From: Pseudomonadota bacterium
GTDB taxonomy: Bacteria > Desulfobacterota > Desulfovibrionia > Desulfovibrionales > Desulfovibrionaceae
Reading direction: 5' to 3'
DNA: 45,984 bases
NCBI GenBank assembly: GCA_023403845.1
Contig: JAEYDL010000005.1
Span: forward strand, 1 to 45,984
Shown here: in pieces, positions 24,802 to 33,922 of the stretch
Layout of the letters: the number at the start of each line of letters is the position of its first letter
How positions within the stretch are numbered: position 1 is the stretch's first letter
Made by a program: the position numbers and the translations under genes
Notes under the pieces: model-generated
What the model was told of the DNA's origin: nothing
What the model saw: only the letters and a program-made list of their open reading frames with translations
Databases searched by the model: none

Positions 24802-25881
24802 TCATCCATCCTTGCGAATGACGCCTCCGGCCAGCACACAGCCCTGCTCGTCGAAGACGGCAACAAGCTGGCCCGGCGCATAGGGAAGCTGCGGCGCATG
24901 GAAACGGACGAGCATTCGCGCCGTGGCGTCCATGCCGTCCGGGCCGCCTCCTACCAGATGCACGTCCGCCGGGATCGCCTTCTGACGATAACGGACGCGT
25001 ACCCGCAGTTCATTCGGCCAGAGGGCCGGAGGAACCAAAAAATTCAACTCGTCGGCCACACATCCGCTCACAGGCAGCTCGGCGGCGGTGCCCAGCAGCA
25101 GCGTATTGCGCGAACGGTCCTTGCCGATGACGTACAGCGGCTCCTTCCATGAAACACCAAGACCACGCCGCTGTCCTTCAGTATACTGCCACAACCCGCC
25201 GTGCCTGCCTACTACCAGTCCATCTTCCAGCACCATCGGACCTCCGGCAGGCAGCCGGACGCCGGATGCCTTCAGAAAGGCGCGATAGTCATCATCGGGA
25301 ATAAAACAAATTTCCTGACTTTCCCCCGGCAAAGGAACGGGAAGTCCCCATTCCCTCAGCTGGTCCCGGACAACGTTCTTGCACGTTCCGCCCAAAGGGA
25401 ATACGGCATTTCGCAGACGATCCATAGGTGTAAGCGCCAGAAAATAACTCTGATCCTTGGTTTCGTCTTCCCCCTGTCGCAACGCCAGCCCATAGCGGGG
25501 ATGCGCTTCCAGCCGAACATAGTGCCCGGTGGCAATTTTCTCGGCCCCGAGCCTGCGCGCCTCGTCGAGCAACAGCCCGAACTTGACCAGAGCGTTGCAG
25601 CGTACGCAGGGATTGGGCGTACGGCCCGAAACGTAGGTTTCCACGAAAGGCCGGATGATCAGAGAGGCAAATGCCTCACGCAGATCAAGAACATGCAGGG
25701 CGACGCCCAGCTCCAGACAGCGAGTCTCAAGCTCCGGCACGGGGTCGTTCTCAGGAGAGGGGTCCCTGAAACGGGCATGCAGAGCGATCACGTCGCGTGC
25801 GGGGTCGGCGGACCGCCTGCACAGAGAGGCCAGAGCGTACAAACTGTCGGTGCCGCCGCTCACGGCTACGGCAATGGTCAT
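24802..25881 (-). CDS. mnmA: tRNA-specific 2-thiouridylase
   Basis: A 359-residue enzyme that puts sulfur on C2 of the wobble uridine of Lys, Glu and Gln tRNAs. It has an N-terminal PP-loop AVAVSGGTDSLYAL, where T replaces the more common V, the first active cysteine in GRTPNPCVRCNALVKFG, and the second in GESQEICFIPDDDYRAFL. YTEGQRRGLGVSWKEPLYVI is the tRNA-binding middle domain, and the C-terminal barrel is complete. ATG 25881 has GAGGAG upstream. It is the first gene of the unit that continues with ahbC. Confidence 0.95.
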   Translation of the reverse strand: MTIAVAVSGGTDSLYALASLCRRSADPARDVIALHARFRDPSPENDPVPELETRCLELGVALHVLDLREAFASLIIRPFVETYVSGRTPNPCVRCNALVKFGLLLDEARRLGAEKIATGHYVRLEAHPRYGLALRQGEDETKDQSYFLALTPMDRLRNAVFPLGGTCKNVVRDQLREWGLPVPLPGESQEICFIPDDDYRAFLKASGVRLPAGGPMVLEDGLVVGRHGGLWQYTEGQRRGLGVSWKEPLYVIGKDRSRNTLLLGTAAELPVSGCVADELNFLVPPALWPNELRVRVRYRQKAIPADVHLVGGGPDGMDATARMLVRFHAPQLPYAPGQLVAVFDEQGCVLAGGVIRKDG

Positions 25882-26262
25882 GGGACAATACTCCTCAATG
25901 CTCCCGCGAAAAAAGGCCGGAATCCCCGGTCCCGGCATACGCCTTTCTCATCTTCGGAAGGGAACCTTTTCAGTAGGGATTGTCTTTACCATAAAAAGAC
26001 AACAAGGGATAGGGCTTCCATCAGGCTTCGGGCAGTGGAAAAAGGGAAAAGAATGCCGTACCCCGCGTCTGAGCCAGCTCAGCCGTGCTTTCACCTCCGG
26101 TGAAATTGGCAAAAAACTTCTATGGAGCCTTTTCCTCGCTCCGCGAAGTCCTTTGCTCTTCAACCGGATTCCTGCTATATTTCCCCGTACCGGCAAGAGG
26201 ATATACCGAAAATCACTTTGACCGAAGGATACGCTGCCCCACGGCATGCCCCCAAAAAGAAC
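25882..26262. other. Divergent intergenic region
   Basis: About 380 bases between mnmA and the diguanylate cyclase gene. It holds the inverted repeat at 25980-26002 and a 7-base-pair palindrome TTTCACC-TCC-GGTGAAA (26089-26105). Open frames here are not protein-like. Promoters for both flanking genes must lie here; none stands out. Confidence 0.5.
25980..26002. repeat. Inverted repeat, possible operator
   Basis: TTGTCTTT-N7-AAAGACAA is a perfect 8-7-8 inverted repeat in the mnmA/diguanylate cyclase divergent region. The arm spacing suits a dimeric DNA-binding protein, but no known box is recognised and it could also fold as a weak hairpin. Confidence 0.4.
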
Positions 26263-27948
26263 ATGAGAACAACATCCACGAAAACTGAAGAGTGCCTGTT
26301 CGCCCTGTGCGGACTTTATGCCGAAGTCGCCGTACTTGACCCCGAACGTGGTGACTGCCGGGTTCTCTCTCCGGCTTCATCGCGGACGCTCTTTCAGGAC
26401 ACGCAGGATTTTGCGTATCTTGGGGTTCTTGCAAAAGGAGACATCTCTCCCGAAGACAGATCGGCCTTTCTGCATTTTTTCCAGCCGGAAGAACTTGTTG
26501 TCGTTGCACTAACCCGTTCGGCGCGAACGCTGCGCTTCTCTCTTGGAAAAGAACGGCGTCCCATGCTGGTTACAGTCGCGCCTCTTTCCGGGAAAAGCGT
26601 CTTATGTGCGTTGAGAGACACCGACGCCCCTCCCCCTGTGCAGGAACTCCGTCCTTATGCCGTCTTTCTCCGCCAGTTTCTGCAAATTCTCGACAAGGTC
26701 TTTGACAACATCCTTGAGCTGAACCCCGAAACGCACTGTACTCGAATGCTGCGATCGACCGGATACGACGCCGGAAAGAGCCGCATGCACGACTGGATGG
26801 ACATTCTGAAACTTTGCCGGACAAAATATGTTCATGAGGAAGACCGTGCCGTTCTGCAAAAAACGTTGTCTCTGGAATCCCTGCAGCGCTTTGCGGCCAG
26901 TTCCCGAGGATACGACAGCATTGAGGTCAGACTGCTGAGAAACGGCATCTACAGGTGGACCGAACTCTCGTTGTTCACACTCTGCGTGGAAGGCAATACA
27001 AGAGTCCTGATCGCCGTGCGGGACATCGACCAGAAAAAACTGCTTCAGAATATCGTCGACCGCTATGTGTACAAGAACTGTGATTATTTTATCTACCTGA
27101 ATGCGGACCGCAACAGTTACATCATGTTCAGCGGCAGTGACTGCGGCACGCCTCTGCCTCCCACGGTCTGCGATGATTACGCTACGGAGCTGGTCAGGTA
27201 TGCCCGCAAGTTCGTCGTGCCCGAGGATGTGGAAATGACCATCCGGGAAATGCAGCTTTCCCGTGTCGTCGAACAGCTTGAAAAATACGGCGAACACGCC
27301 TTCAGCGTGGGAATCATGGACCCGGTGCGCGGCTACACCCGAAAGCGCCTCCAATACATTTATTACGACCGGTCCCATCGGATGATCCTGCTGACCAGAA
27401 CAGACATTACCGCCATTTATGAAGAGCAAAAGCGTCTGGAACTGGCGCAGCGCGAGGCTGAACGCGATTCGCTGACCGGACTGTACAATCACGCAACGAC
27501 GCTCCGGCTCATCGAAAAGCGTCTTGCCGCCCTGCCGGAGGAACCCGCCGCAGTGCTGTTTGTCGATCTCGACAATTTCAAGCTGGTCAATGACCGGCTG
27601 GGACATCAGCGCGGTGACAAGCTTCTGAGTTCCCTTGCCGCCCATTTCCGGGCTGTGCTGCGGCCCGCGGACATTCTGGGCCGAATCGGCGGCGACGAGT
27701 TCATCGTTCTGCTTCCCGGATTGGCCGACGCCGGACAGATCGAGAGTTGCGCCGAACGTCTGCGGGATGTCCTTTCCGCCTTTCTGGACAATACGCTGTG
27801 TTCCTGCGGCCTCGCCTGCAGCATCGGCATCGCGCGCTACCCCAAGGACGGCACGGACTGCGCCGAACTGATCCGCAAGGCGGACGCAGCGCTTTACGTC
27901 GCAAAGCGCGCCGGCAAAAACGGCGTCATCTTCGCCGACCAGACGTGA
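26263..27948 (+). CDS. Soluble diguanylate cyclase (GGDEF) with N-terminal sensor region
   Basis: A 561-residue protein. The last 165 residues or so are a GGDEF domain: DSLTGLYNHATTLRLIEKRL, LFVDLDNFKLVNDRLGHQRG and RIGGDEFIVLLPG (GGDEF from residue 476), ending with SIGIARYPKDG and AALYVAKRAGKNGV. All catalytic residues are present, so it should make c-di-GMP from two GTP. RPAD five residues before GGDEF is an intact product-inhibition I-site. The first 390 residues have no membrane helix and two stretches that look PAS-like (about 150-270 and 285-390), so a cytoplasmic signal is sensed. ATG 26263 is favoured because the upstream frame crosses intergenic sequence; its ribosome site is weak. 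Confidence 0.9.
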   Translation: MRTTSTKTEECLFALCGLYAEVAVLDPERGDCRVLSPASSRTLFQDTQDFAYLGVLAKGDISPEDRSAFLHFFQPEELVVVALTRSARTLRFSLGKERRPMLVTVAPLSGKSVLCALRDTDAPPPVQELRPYAVFLRQFLQILDKVFDNILELNPETHCTRMLRSTGYDAGKSRMHDWMDILKLCRTKYVHEEDRAVLQKTLSLESLQRFAASSRGYDSIEVRLLRNGIYRWTELSLFTLCVEGNTRVLIAVRDIDQKKLLQNIVDRYVYKNCDYFIYLNADRNSYIMFSGSDCGTPLPPTVCDDYATELVRYARKFVVPEDVEMTIREMQLSRVVEQLEKYGEHAFSVGIMDPVRGYTRKRLQYIYYDRSHRMILLTRTDITAIYEEQKRLELAQREAERDSLTGLYNHATTLRLIEKRLAALPEEPAAVLFVDLDNFKLVNDRLGHQRGDKLLSSLAAHFRAVLRPADILGRIGGDEFIVLLPGLADAGQIESCAERLRDVLSAFLDNTLCSCGLACSIGIARYPKDGTDCAELIRKADAALYVAKRAGKNGVIFADQT

Positions 27949-28048
27949 CAGCCTCCAGGACGCGCGGCAGCCTCCGCTTCCTGCTTCGAACCGGGATCAG
28001 CCTCTGAATGGTCGGTCATTTCCGCCAGCAACAGATCCTCCATACGCA

Positions 28049-28091
28049 AACGACTCCCTTATCCCGGAACGTGTCGGGGCAGGGAGTCGTT
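28049..28091 (-). terminator. Probable terminator of purA
   Basis: AACGACTCCCT (28049-28059) pairs with AGGGAGTCGTT (28081-28091) with a partly paired inner loop. It lies 21 bases past the purA stop on the minus strand. The downstream U-tract is only TTTGCG, so efficiency is uncertain. It also faces the diguanylate cyclase gene. Confidence 0.55.
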
Positions 28092-28111
28092 GCTTGGGAG
28101 AAGTCTTCGTC

Positions 28112-29389
28112 CTAGCGGAAAATGGTCTGATTGCGGTCCGGCCCCACGGAAACCATGGACACCGGCACGCCGGAAAGCTGTTCCAGACGCTCGATATAGG
28201 CGCGGGCCGCGGCGGGCAGCTCGTCCCATGTCCTGCAGGCGGAAAGATCTTCCTTCCAGCCGGGCATGGACTCGTATACGGGCGTCACATGCTCCAGAGC
28301 ACCCCCTTCCTGCGGAGGATACTGAATCCGTCTGCCCTTGTAATCGTAGGCCACGCACAGCCTGATTTCCTCAAAACCGGAAAGCACGTCGAGCTTGGTC
28401 AGGGCGATGTCGGTCAGTCCGTTCAGACGGACGCTCTCGCGCAGAACCACGATATCCTGCCAGCCGCAACGCCGCGGGCGTCCGGTGGTCACGCCGAACT
28501 CGCCCCCATTGGAACGCAGGAGATCACCCGTGGCGTCATGCAGTTCCGTGGGGAACGGACCTTCGCCCACGCGGGTCGTATAGGCCTTGAGGATTCCAAT
28601 GATGCGGTCAAGCCGGTTGGGACCGATACCGCTTCCCGCAGCAGCGTTGCCGGACACGGTATTGGAAGAGGTGACGTAAGGATACGTCCCATGATCGATA
28701 TCAAGATGGATGCCCTGCGCGCCTTCGAACAGCACGCTCTTTCCGGCGGCCCAGGCCTCTTCAAGCTCGGAGGACACATCCGTAAGATAGGGAACCAACC
28801 GGGAAGCCACGGCCATGACTTCATTGAAAACGGCATCCACGGTCAACGGCTCAAGACCGTACAGCGCGGAGAACAAAACGTTCTTTTCCCGCAACGCGAC
28901 CTCGATCTTGGATCGCAGCAGATCCGGGTCGGCCAGATCCGAAGCGCGGACGCCCACGCGGGCGACCTTGTCCTCGTAGCAAGGGCCAATGCCCCGGCCC
29001 GTGGTACCGATCTTGCCGTCCGCGAGTCTCTTTTCGCGCGCCTGATCGAGAACCTTGTGATACGGCATGATCAGGTGCGTCTTGGCGCTCACCTTGAGCC
29101 GGGAAGGAGAAACGTCAACGCCCTGAGCAATCAGCGTATCCAGTTCCTGAATGAATACGATGGGATCAAGAACGACACCGTTGCCGATCAGACAAATCTT
29201 GCCTTCATGCAGAATCCCGGAGGGAACAAGATGCAGCGCGGATTTCTTGCCGTCCACAATCACGGTGTGACCGGCGTTGTTGCCGCCCTGAAAGCGGACC
29301 ACGTAATCGATTTCCTGACTCAGGAGATCGACGAACTTGCCTTTTCCCTCGTCGCCCCACTGGACGCCGACGACCACCACATTGGACAT
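28112..29389 (-). CDS. purA: Adenylosuccinate synthetase
   Basis: A 425-residue enzyme that joins IMP and aspartate with GTP, the first step from IMP to AMP. The P-loop-like start VVGVQWGDEGKGKFVDLLSQ holds the catalytic Asp; the next motif GGNNAGHT holds the catalytic His. GTTGRGIGPCYEDKVARVGV binds IMP, and LFEGAQGIHLDIDHGTYPYV, then TSSNT and GPTKAYTTRVGEGPFPTEL-like sequence (ILKAYTTRVGEGPFPTEL) are intact. AAGGAG precedes ATG 29389. It has its own promoter at 29504-29532. Confidence 0.98.
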   Translation of the reverse strand: MSNVVVVGVQWGDEGKGKFVDLLSQEIDYVVRFQGGNNAGHTVIVDGKKSALHLVPSGILHEGKICLIGNGVVLDPIVFIQELDTLIAQGVDVSPSRLKVSAKTHLIMPYHKVLDQAREKRLADGKIGTTGRGIGPCYEDKVARVGVRASDLADPDLLRSKIEVALREKNVLFSALYGLEPLTVDAVFNEVMAVASRLVPYLTDVSSELEEAWAAGKSVLFEGAQGIHLDIDHGTYPYVTSSNTVSGNAAAGSGIGPNRLDRIIGILKAYTTRVGEGPFPTELHDATGDLLRSNGGEFGVTTGRPRRCGWQDIVVLRESVRLNGLTDIALTKLDVLSGFEEIRLCVAYDYKGRRIQYPPQEGGALEHVTPVYESMPGWKEDLSACRTWDELPAAARAYIERLEQLSGVPVSMVSVGPDRNQTIFR

Positions 29390-29718
29390 GGGTCACTCCT
29401 TAACAAAAATACCTGTATTCGCTCCCGCGCGTACGCACGAAACGGCGATTCCCTCTGCCCGCGCGTCCGATTCCGGATCGGTCCGCATGAGAACCCAGCA
29501 TACAGTCTACAGGGCTTCAGCCTCTGCGTCAACGGAAATCCCTGATTCAACGCCGAAAAAACACGACATCAAGGGAACATCGTCGGGGCTTTTCTCTCCG
29601 AACGCGATTGGCGCCGGGGACGCGCCGCCCTGCGGCACAGGAACGACGATCCGGGAAGATTCCGGAAGCAGGAAGAACCAGGCTGCAGACGCTGCACAGG
29701 AAGGAACATCCGACGCGC
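29390..29718. other. Intergenic with purA promoter
   Basis: About 330 bases between purA and the small gene upstream. It contains the purA promoter (29504-29532); otherwise I see no gene. Confidence 0.5.
29504..29532 (-). promoter_or_regulatory. Probable sigma-70 promoter of purA
   Basis: On the minus strand TTGACG (29532-29527), exactly 17 bases, then TAGACT (29509-29504). It lies about 115 bases upstream of the purA start. A PurR-type box was not seen. Confidence 0.6.
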
Positions 29719-30081
29719 CTATTTCCGCCCCTCGGGAGCGTTCCTTGCGGCGTCTCCCTTCGGCCGGAAGGTCAGCACCCTGGCCCGGGGACGGGCCTCT
29801 TCGGACTTCTCTCCCTGCATCGGTCGCTCCATACGGGTCGACATCTCCGGCAGAAGAACGGGCGCGTCATCCGGCCTGACGCGGGCGGACCAGTTATGGT
29901 TGAACAGCTGGTTCTTCCAACGCTTGGCCTGAATGAACGAAAAAACAAGCGCCGCCTCTTCCCACCGCTTGGTTGGTTCGAAACGGGACACGATCGTCGC
30001 GTACTTGTCCCATAACGCCAGCAACGACGCCTCATCAAGCGCGTCAAGCTGGCGGGCCATCTTGTGCAGCAAGTGTTCCAT
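29719..30081 (-). CDS. Small hypothetical protein (120 residues)
   Basis: A 120-residue protein that I do not recognise. The first 75 residues are helical, with conserved-looking tryptophans and aromatics: MEHLLHKMARQLDALDEASL, ALWDKYATIVSRFEPTKRWE and FSFIQAKRWKNQLFNHNW. The last 45 residues are proline-, arginine- and glutamate-rich and probably disordered. No signal peptide or membrane helix is seen. ATG 30081 has GGAG eight bases upstream; the longer frame to 30162 is less likely. Divergent from the AICAR transformylase gene, with which it may share a regulatory region. Confidence 0.7.
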   Translation of the reverse strand: MEHLLHKMARQLDALDEASLLALWDKYATIVSRFEPTKRWEEAALVFSFIQAKRWKNQLFNHNWSARVRPDDAPVLLPEMSTRMERPMQGEKSEEARPRARVLTFRPKGDAARNAPEGRK

Positions 30082-30182
30082 GCAATTTTCTCCATACGAG
30101 AGGCCGCAAGCCTTCCCGCGGGAAGACCTGACGACAACGGGTCCATATTCTATGCCAAACAACGGCGGGGTTCAAATGGAAT

Positions 30183-30211
30183 TTGCCCGTTTTGAAGCCT
30201 TGTGCTATGAG
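30183..30211 (+). promoter_or_regulatory. Candidate promoter of the AICAR transformylase gene
   Basis: TTGCCC (30183-30188), 17 bases, TATGAG (30206-30211), about 40 bases before the start codon at 30253. Both boxes are imperfect. Confidence 0.4.
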
Positions 30212-30252
30212 ATGCGGATATTTCGTTGTCCAACCCCGCACAGGAGCCAGCC

Positions 30253-31527
30253 ATGCCCAATCTCAAAGATATGTACCGGACCATCCTGAAGGATACCTTC
30301 CCCGACACCATGACCATCACTCTCGGCGACGCCGTGCTCACGTACAGGAAACGCACGTGGGACATCGACGGCGAAACCAAGGGACTGCGCTACGGCGAAA
30401 ACCCGGATCAGCCTGCAGCCCTCTACCAGCTGACCTCCGGTCGTCTGACCGTAGACGGCATGGAATGGCGCGCTCCCGGCGGCATCATGTCCGCCCTTTC
30501 CGAGGCCCAGATGCTTCAGGCGGGCAAGCACCCCGGCAAGACCAACCTGACCGACGTGGACAACGGCTGCAACATTCTCCAGTACCTCTCCGAACGTCCG
30601 GCCGCGGTCATCCTCAAGCACAACAATCCCTGCGGAGCCGCCTGGTCGCGCGAAAGCGTAGGCGACGCCCTGACCAAGGCTTTCTGGTGCGATCGCATCG
30701 CCGCCTTCGGCGGAGCCGTAGTCGTCAACCGGCCTCTTGACATGCAGGCCGCGGACCTCATCGCCGCCAACTATTTCGAGGTGGTGGCCGCTCCCGACTT
30801 TGAGGAAGGCGTGCTTGAAAAGCTCGCCTCGCGCAAGAATCTGCGCATCTTCAAGCTGCCCGGTCTCGCCCGCCTCGGCGAGTTCGCCGGGGAACCCTTC
30901 CTGGATATCAAAAGCATGGCCGACGGCGGCCTTGTGCTCCAGCAATCCTTCGTCAACCGCATCCGTTCCGCCGAAGACCTGCAAACCGCAATCGCCACAA
31001 ACAAGGACGGCGTCACCGTGTCCGCCCGTCGCCCCACCGCTCAGGAAGCTGACGACCTTGTCTTCGCCTGGGCCGTAGAAGCGGGAGTGACCTCCAATTC
31101 CGTCATTTTCGTACGCGACGGGGCTACCGTGGGCATCGGCACCGGCGAACAGGATCGCGTGGGCTGCGTGGAGCTGGCCATTTTCAAGGCCCACACCAAG
31201 TATGCCGACACCCTCGCCTTCACCCGCCACGGCCTCACCCTGTACGAACTCAAACTCAAGGCCCGCACGGACGCCGACGCCGCGGCAAAGCTCGCCGCCA
31301 TCGAAGAGGAAACCAGGCAGGCCAGAGGCGGTCTGGCCGGGTCCGTACTTGTCTCGGACGGCTTCTTCCCCTTCCGCGACGGCGTGGATGTGTGCATCGA
31401 ACAGGGCGTGACCGCTATCGCCCAGCCCGGAGGCTCCCTGCGCGACTTTGAAGTCATCACTGCCGTGAACGAGGCAGATCCTCAGGTCGCCATGGTCTTT
31501 ACCGGCCAGCGGTCCTTCAAACACTAA
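30253..31527 (+). CDS. purH: Stand-alone AICAR transformylase
   Basis: A 424-residue protein matching only the formyltransferase part of PurH. It transfers a formyl group from 10-formyl-tetrahydrofolate to AICAR, the next-to-last step to IMP. Marks are LRYGENPDQPAALY, the catalytic VILKHNNPCGAAW with its Lys-His, FGGAVVVNRPLD, GIGTGEQDRVGCVELA and the C-terminal SDGFFPFRDGVD and IAQPGGSLRD. The N-terminal IMP cyclohydrolase (MGS-like) domain of ordinary PurH is absent, so ring closure needs another protein not in this window. CAGGAG precedes ATG 30253. It shares purine synthesis with purA nearby but is on the other strand. Confidence 0.9.
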   Translation: MPNLKDMYRTILKDTFPDTMTITLGDAVLTYRKRTWDIDGETKGLRYGENPDQPAALYQLTSGRLTVDGMEWRAPGGIMSALSEAQMLQAGKHPGKTNLTDVDNGCNILQYLSERPAAVILKHNNPCGAAWSRESVGDALTKAFWCDRIAAFGGAVVVNRPLDMQAADLIAANYFEVVAAPDFEEGVLEKLASRKNLRIFKLPGLARLGEFAGEPFLDIKSMADGGLVLQQSFVNRIRSAEDLQTAIATNKDGVTVSARRPTAQEADDLVFAWAVEAGVTSNSVIFVRDGATVGIGTGEQDRVGCVELAIFKAHTKYADTLAFTRHGLTLYELKLKARTDADAAAKLAAIEEETRQARGGLAGSVLVSDGFFPFRDGVDVCIEQGVTAIAQPGGSLRDFEVITAVNEADPQVAMVFTGQRSFKH

Positions 31528-31813
31528 CGGCAGAAAACAGGTCTGTTCTCCCGTGCCGTCGTTCCCCGAACATCGGTACGGGACGGACCGGTCCCTTCTT
31601 CTCTGAGGCAGGACGGATTCTGCGGGCGTCAACCCTTTTTCAAAACGGACTTTTCAGGTACAAGGACTTCAGTTCCTCCGGGCATGCGCGGTAGCGCGGA
31701 TTTTGCCCAGAGCCTGCCGGAAACGAACTTTTGCCGAAAGAACTTCCCGACCGGGCATCCCGGCCGTCAGAAGAACGCCATCCTCCCTCACCGCCATTCA
31801 TCGAGGAAGCTTC

Positions 31814-33898
31814 ATGATTCATGGTCTGGTACGTTACCCCGGCGCGGGGTGTGTCATCGAGTTCATGCAGGGCAACGCTCCGCAAATTGCCTGGGTGCTG
31901 GAGGAGCAGAGCGGGCGGCTTCGCCTGCTGCTGCCCAACCGGCGGGAAACGTCCCTTCAGGCGGCCCGAGTCCTCCCATGGCCAGGACCGGCCTACGAAA
32001 AAATAAACAGTCGGGATGCCGCCCTGGAAATTCTTGAACGGCACCGCGCCGCACGCGAGGCGGCGGTCTTCGACCCGCACGAACTCTGGGAAATGGCACA
32101 GGGAGAAGTGGACTCGGCTCCGGCCCAGTGGTTCGCCGAACTGGCCATGACCGATCCCGACGTGGACGCAGTGGCCGCCTGCGGCCGCGCACTCATGAAC
32201 GCCAAGACGCATTTCAAGTTCAATCCGCCCAATTTCGAGGTGCACCCCGAGCATGTGGTCGAGGCGCGCCTCGCGGAGCAGGAGGCCACTCGCAAACGCG
32301 AGGAACTGGTCAACCGCGGGGGATCGTTTATCCGGCTGCTGTGGGACATTCACCAGAAAAAATCCTCGGCCTCGGCGGAGGCAGCGGCTTCGGCTCTGGA
32401 TCCGGAAGTGCTTGAACGACTGCGCCGCACGGTGCTCGACCGCATCGCCGATCCGGACACGCAGGAGGACGACGCCCTCTGGCGCATGCTGATCAAGGGA
32501 CTTCCCGATGATCCGCACATGCCGCTGCATCTGGCGCAGGCCTGGGGACTTGTGAAACTGCATCACAATTTCTGGCTGGACCGATCCGGCTATGCACCGG
32601 GCGACGGCTGGAGCGAGGAGTTCCGCGCCGAAACGGATGCTCTGCTCCAACGGGTCCGGAGCGAAGAAGAGGCAGAGTCCGACGTGCCCCTGCCCGTCAT
32701 CAGCATCGACGCGCCGACCACACGGGACGTGGACGACGCCTTCCATATCGCGGCCCGTCCCGACGGAGGATGGAACCTGACTCTCGCACTGGCCTGCCCC
32801 GCCGCATACTGGAATTTCGGTGGACCACTGGACAAGGCCGTCTTCCGCCGCGCAACCAGCATCTACCTGCCTGAAGGCACCCACCACATGCTGCCGGAAT
32901 GCCTCGGTACGGATGGATACAGCCTGCTGGCGGGCAAGACGCGACCGGCCATGATCATCCGCTGCGTCATAGACGCCGAAGGGGCAGTAACGGCCTGCGA
33001 ACCCGCACAGGGTCATGTCCGGCTGGCGGCGAACCTGTGTTATGAGGACTGCGAAGCCGCACTGGACGGAGCGGAAAACCCGGCTTCCCCCTACCGGGAA
33101 CAGCTGGAACAGGCGCTTGCCCTGGCCCGGCTGCATCAGGAACTCCGCATCCGCAGCGGAGCGGTCATCATCGAGCGTCCGGACCAGATCATCCGGCTCG
33201 AAGGCCAGGGAGAAGCCGTGCGCGTCCAGCTTGAAGACGACGCTCCGGCCCCGCGCGCGCATCTGCTCGTGTCCGAACTCATGGTCCTGACCAACGCGGC
33301 GCTCCCCCGCTGGGCGCGGGAGCGGGACATCACACTCCTCCACCGCACGCAGGACGTAGCCATTCCGAAAGAATTCGCCGGAATATGGAGGACGCCACTT
33401 GAAATCGCGCGCGTCGTGCGGGCTCTGGCTCCTGCCGTACTGGAAACTTCCCCCCGGCCTCATGCCGGACTCGGCGAAGCCGTGTACGCCCCCTCCACCT
33501 CGCCCCTGAGACGCTACCCGGACATGATCAACGAAACGCAGATCCTGCATTTCCTGCGGGAAGGGAAGCCCCGCTGGACCAGAGAGGAACTCGATGCCCT
33601 GCTTCCCCTGCTCAACGCCCATCTCGACGCGGCCGGACAGGTGCAGCGTTTTCGTCCCCGCTACTGGAAACTGCTGTACTTCCGGCAGCAAGGTGATAAG
33701 AAGTGGTGGCCTGCAGTCATCACGGACGAAAATGATGCCTTCGTTACGGTGAACCTGCCCAAGGAACAGATGATCGTCCGCGCCCGGCGCTCCCTCTTCA
33801 GCGAGCGTACCCACCTCGGGCAGGAGCTGGAAATCAGAATCGGCAAGGTCCACCCCCTGCAGAACGACTTTCAGCTTGTGGAAACGAGAGAAATTTAA
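31814..33898 (+). CDS. RNase II/RNB-family 3'-5' exoribonuclease
   Basis: A 694-residue protein with an RNB catalytic domain (about residues 285-600). The metal-binding signature ISIDAPTTRDVDDAF supplies D299, D305, D307 and D308. Other family marks are SIYLPEGTHHMLPECLGTD, SLLAGKTRPAMII, LMVLTNAALPRWARERDI and SPLRRYPDMINETQI. These enzymes degrade single-stranded RNA from the 3' end. The N-terminal 280 residues are less conserved and include an SH3/cold-shock-like start; the C-terminal S1 region is short and divergent. GAGGAAGC precedes ATG 31814. The next gene, plsY, starts 25 bases later and is probably co-transcribed. Too divergent from E. coli rnb for a firm symbol. Confidence 0.9.
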   Translation: MIHGLVRYPGAGCVIEFMQGNAPQIAWVLEEQSGRLRLLLPNRRETSLQAARVLPWPGPAYEKINSRDAALEILERHRAAREAAVFDPHELWEMAQGEVDSAPAQWFAELAMTDPDVDAVAACGRALMNAKTHFKFNPPNFEVHPEHVVEARLAEQEATRKREELVNRGGSFIRLLWDIHQKKSSASAEAAASALDPEVLERLRRTVLDRIADPDTQEDDALWRMLIKGLPDDPHMPLHLAQAWGLVKLHHNFWLDRSGYAPGDGWSEEFRAETDALLQRVRSEEEAESDVPLPVISIDAPTTRDVDDAFHIAARPDGGWNLTLALACPAAYWNFGGPLDKAVFRRATSIYLPEGTHHMLPECLGTDGYSLLAGKTRPAMIIRCVIDAEGAVTACEPAQGHVRLAANLCYEDCEAALDGAENPASPYREQLEQALALARLHQELRIRSGAVIIERPDQIIRLEGQGEAVRVQLEDDAPAPRAHLLVSELMVLTNAALPRWARERDITLLHRTQDVAIPKEFAGIWRTPLEIARVVRALAPAVLETSPRPHAGLGEAVYAPSTSPLRRYPDMINETQILHFLREGKPRWTREELDALLPLLNAHLDAAGQVQRFRPRYWKLLYFRQQGDKKWWPAVITDENDAFVTVNLPKEQMIVRARRSLFSERTHLGQELEIRIGKVHPLQNDFQLVETREI

Positions 33899-33922
33899 AT
33901 CCGCACTCCCGAGGAGATCCGC

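Noticed and set aside
24802..25881. T in place of V in the MnmA PP-loop (SGGTDS)
   Set aside because: The catalytic parts of the loop (SGG-DS) and both cysteines are present, so this is normal family variation.
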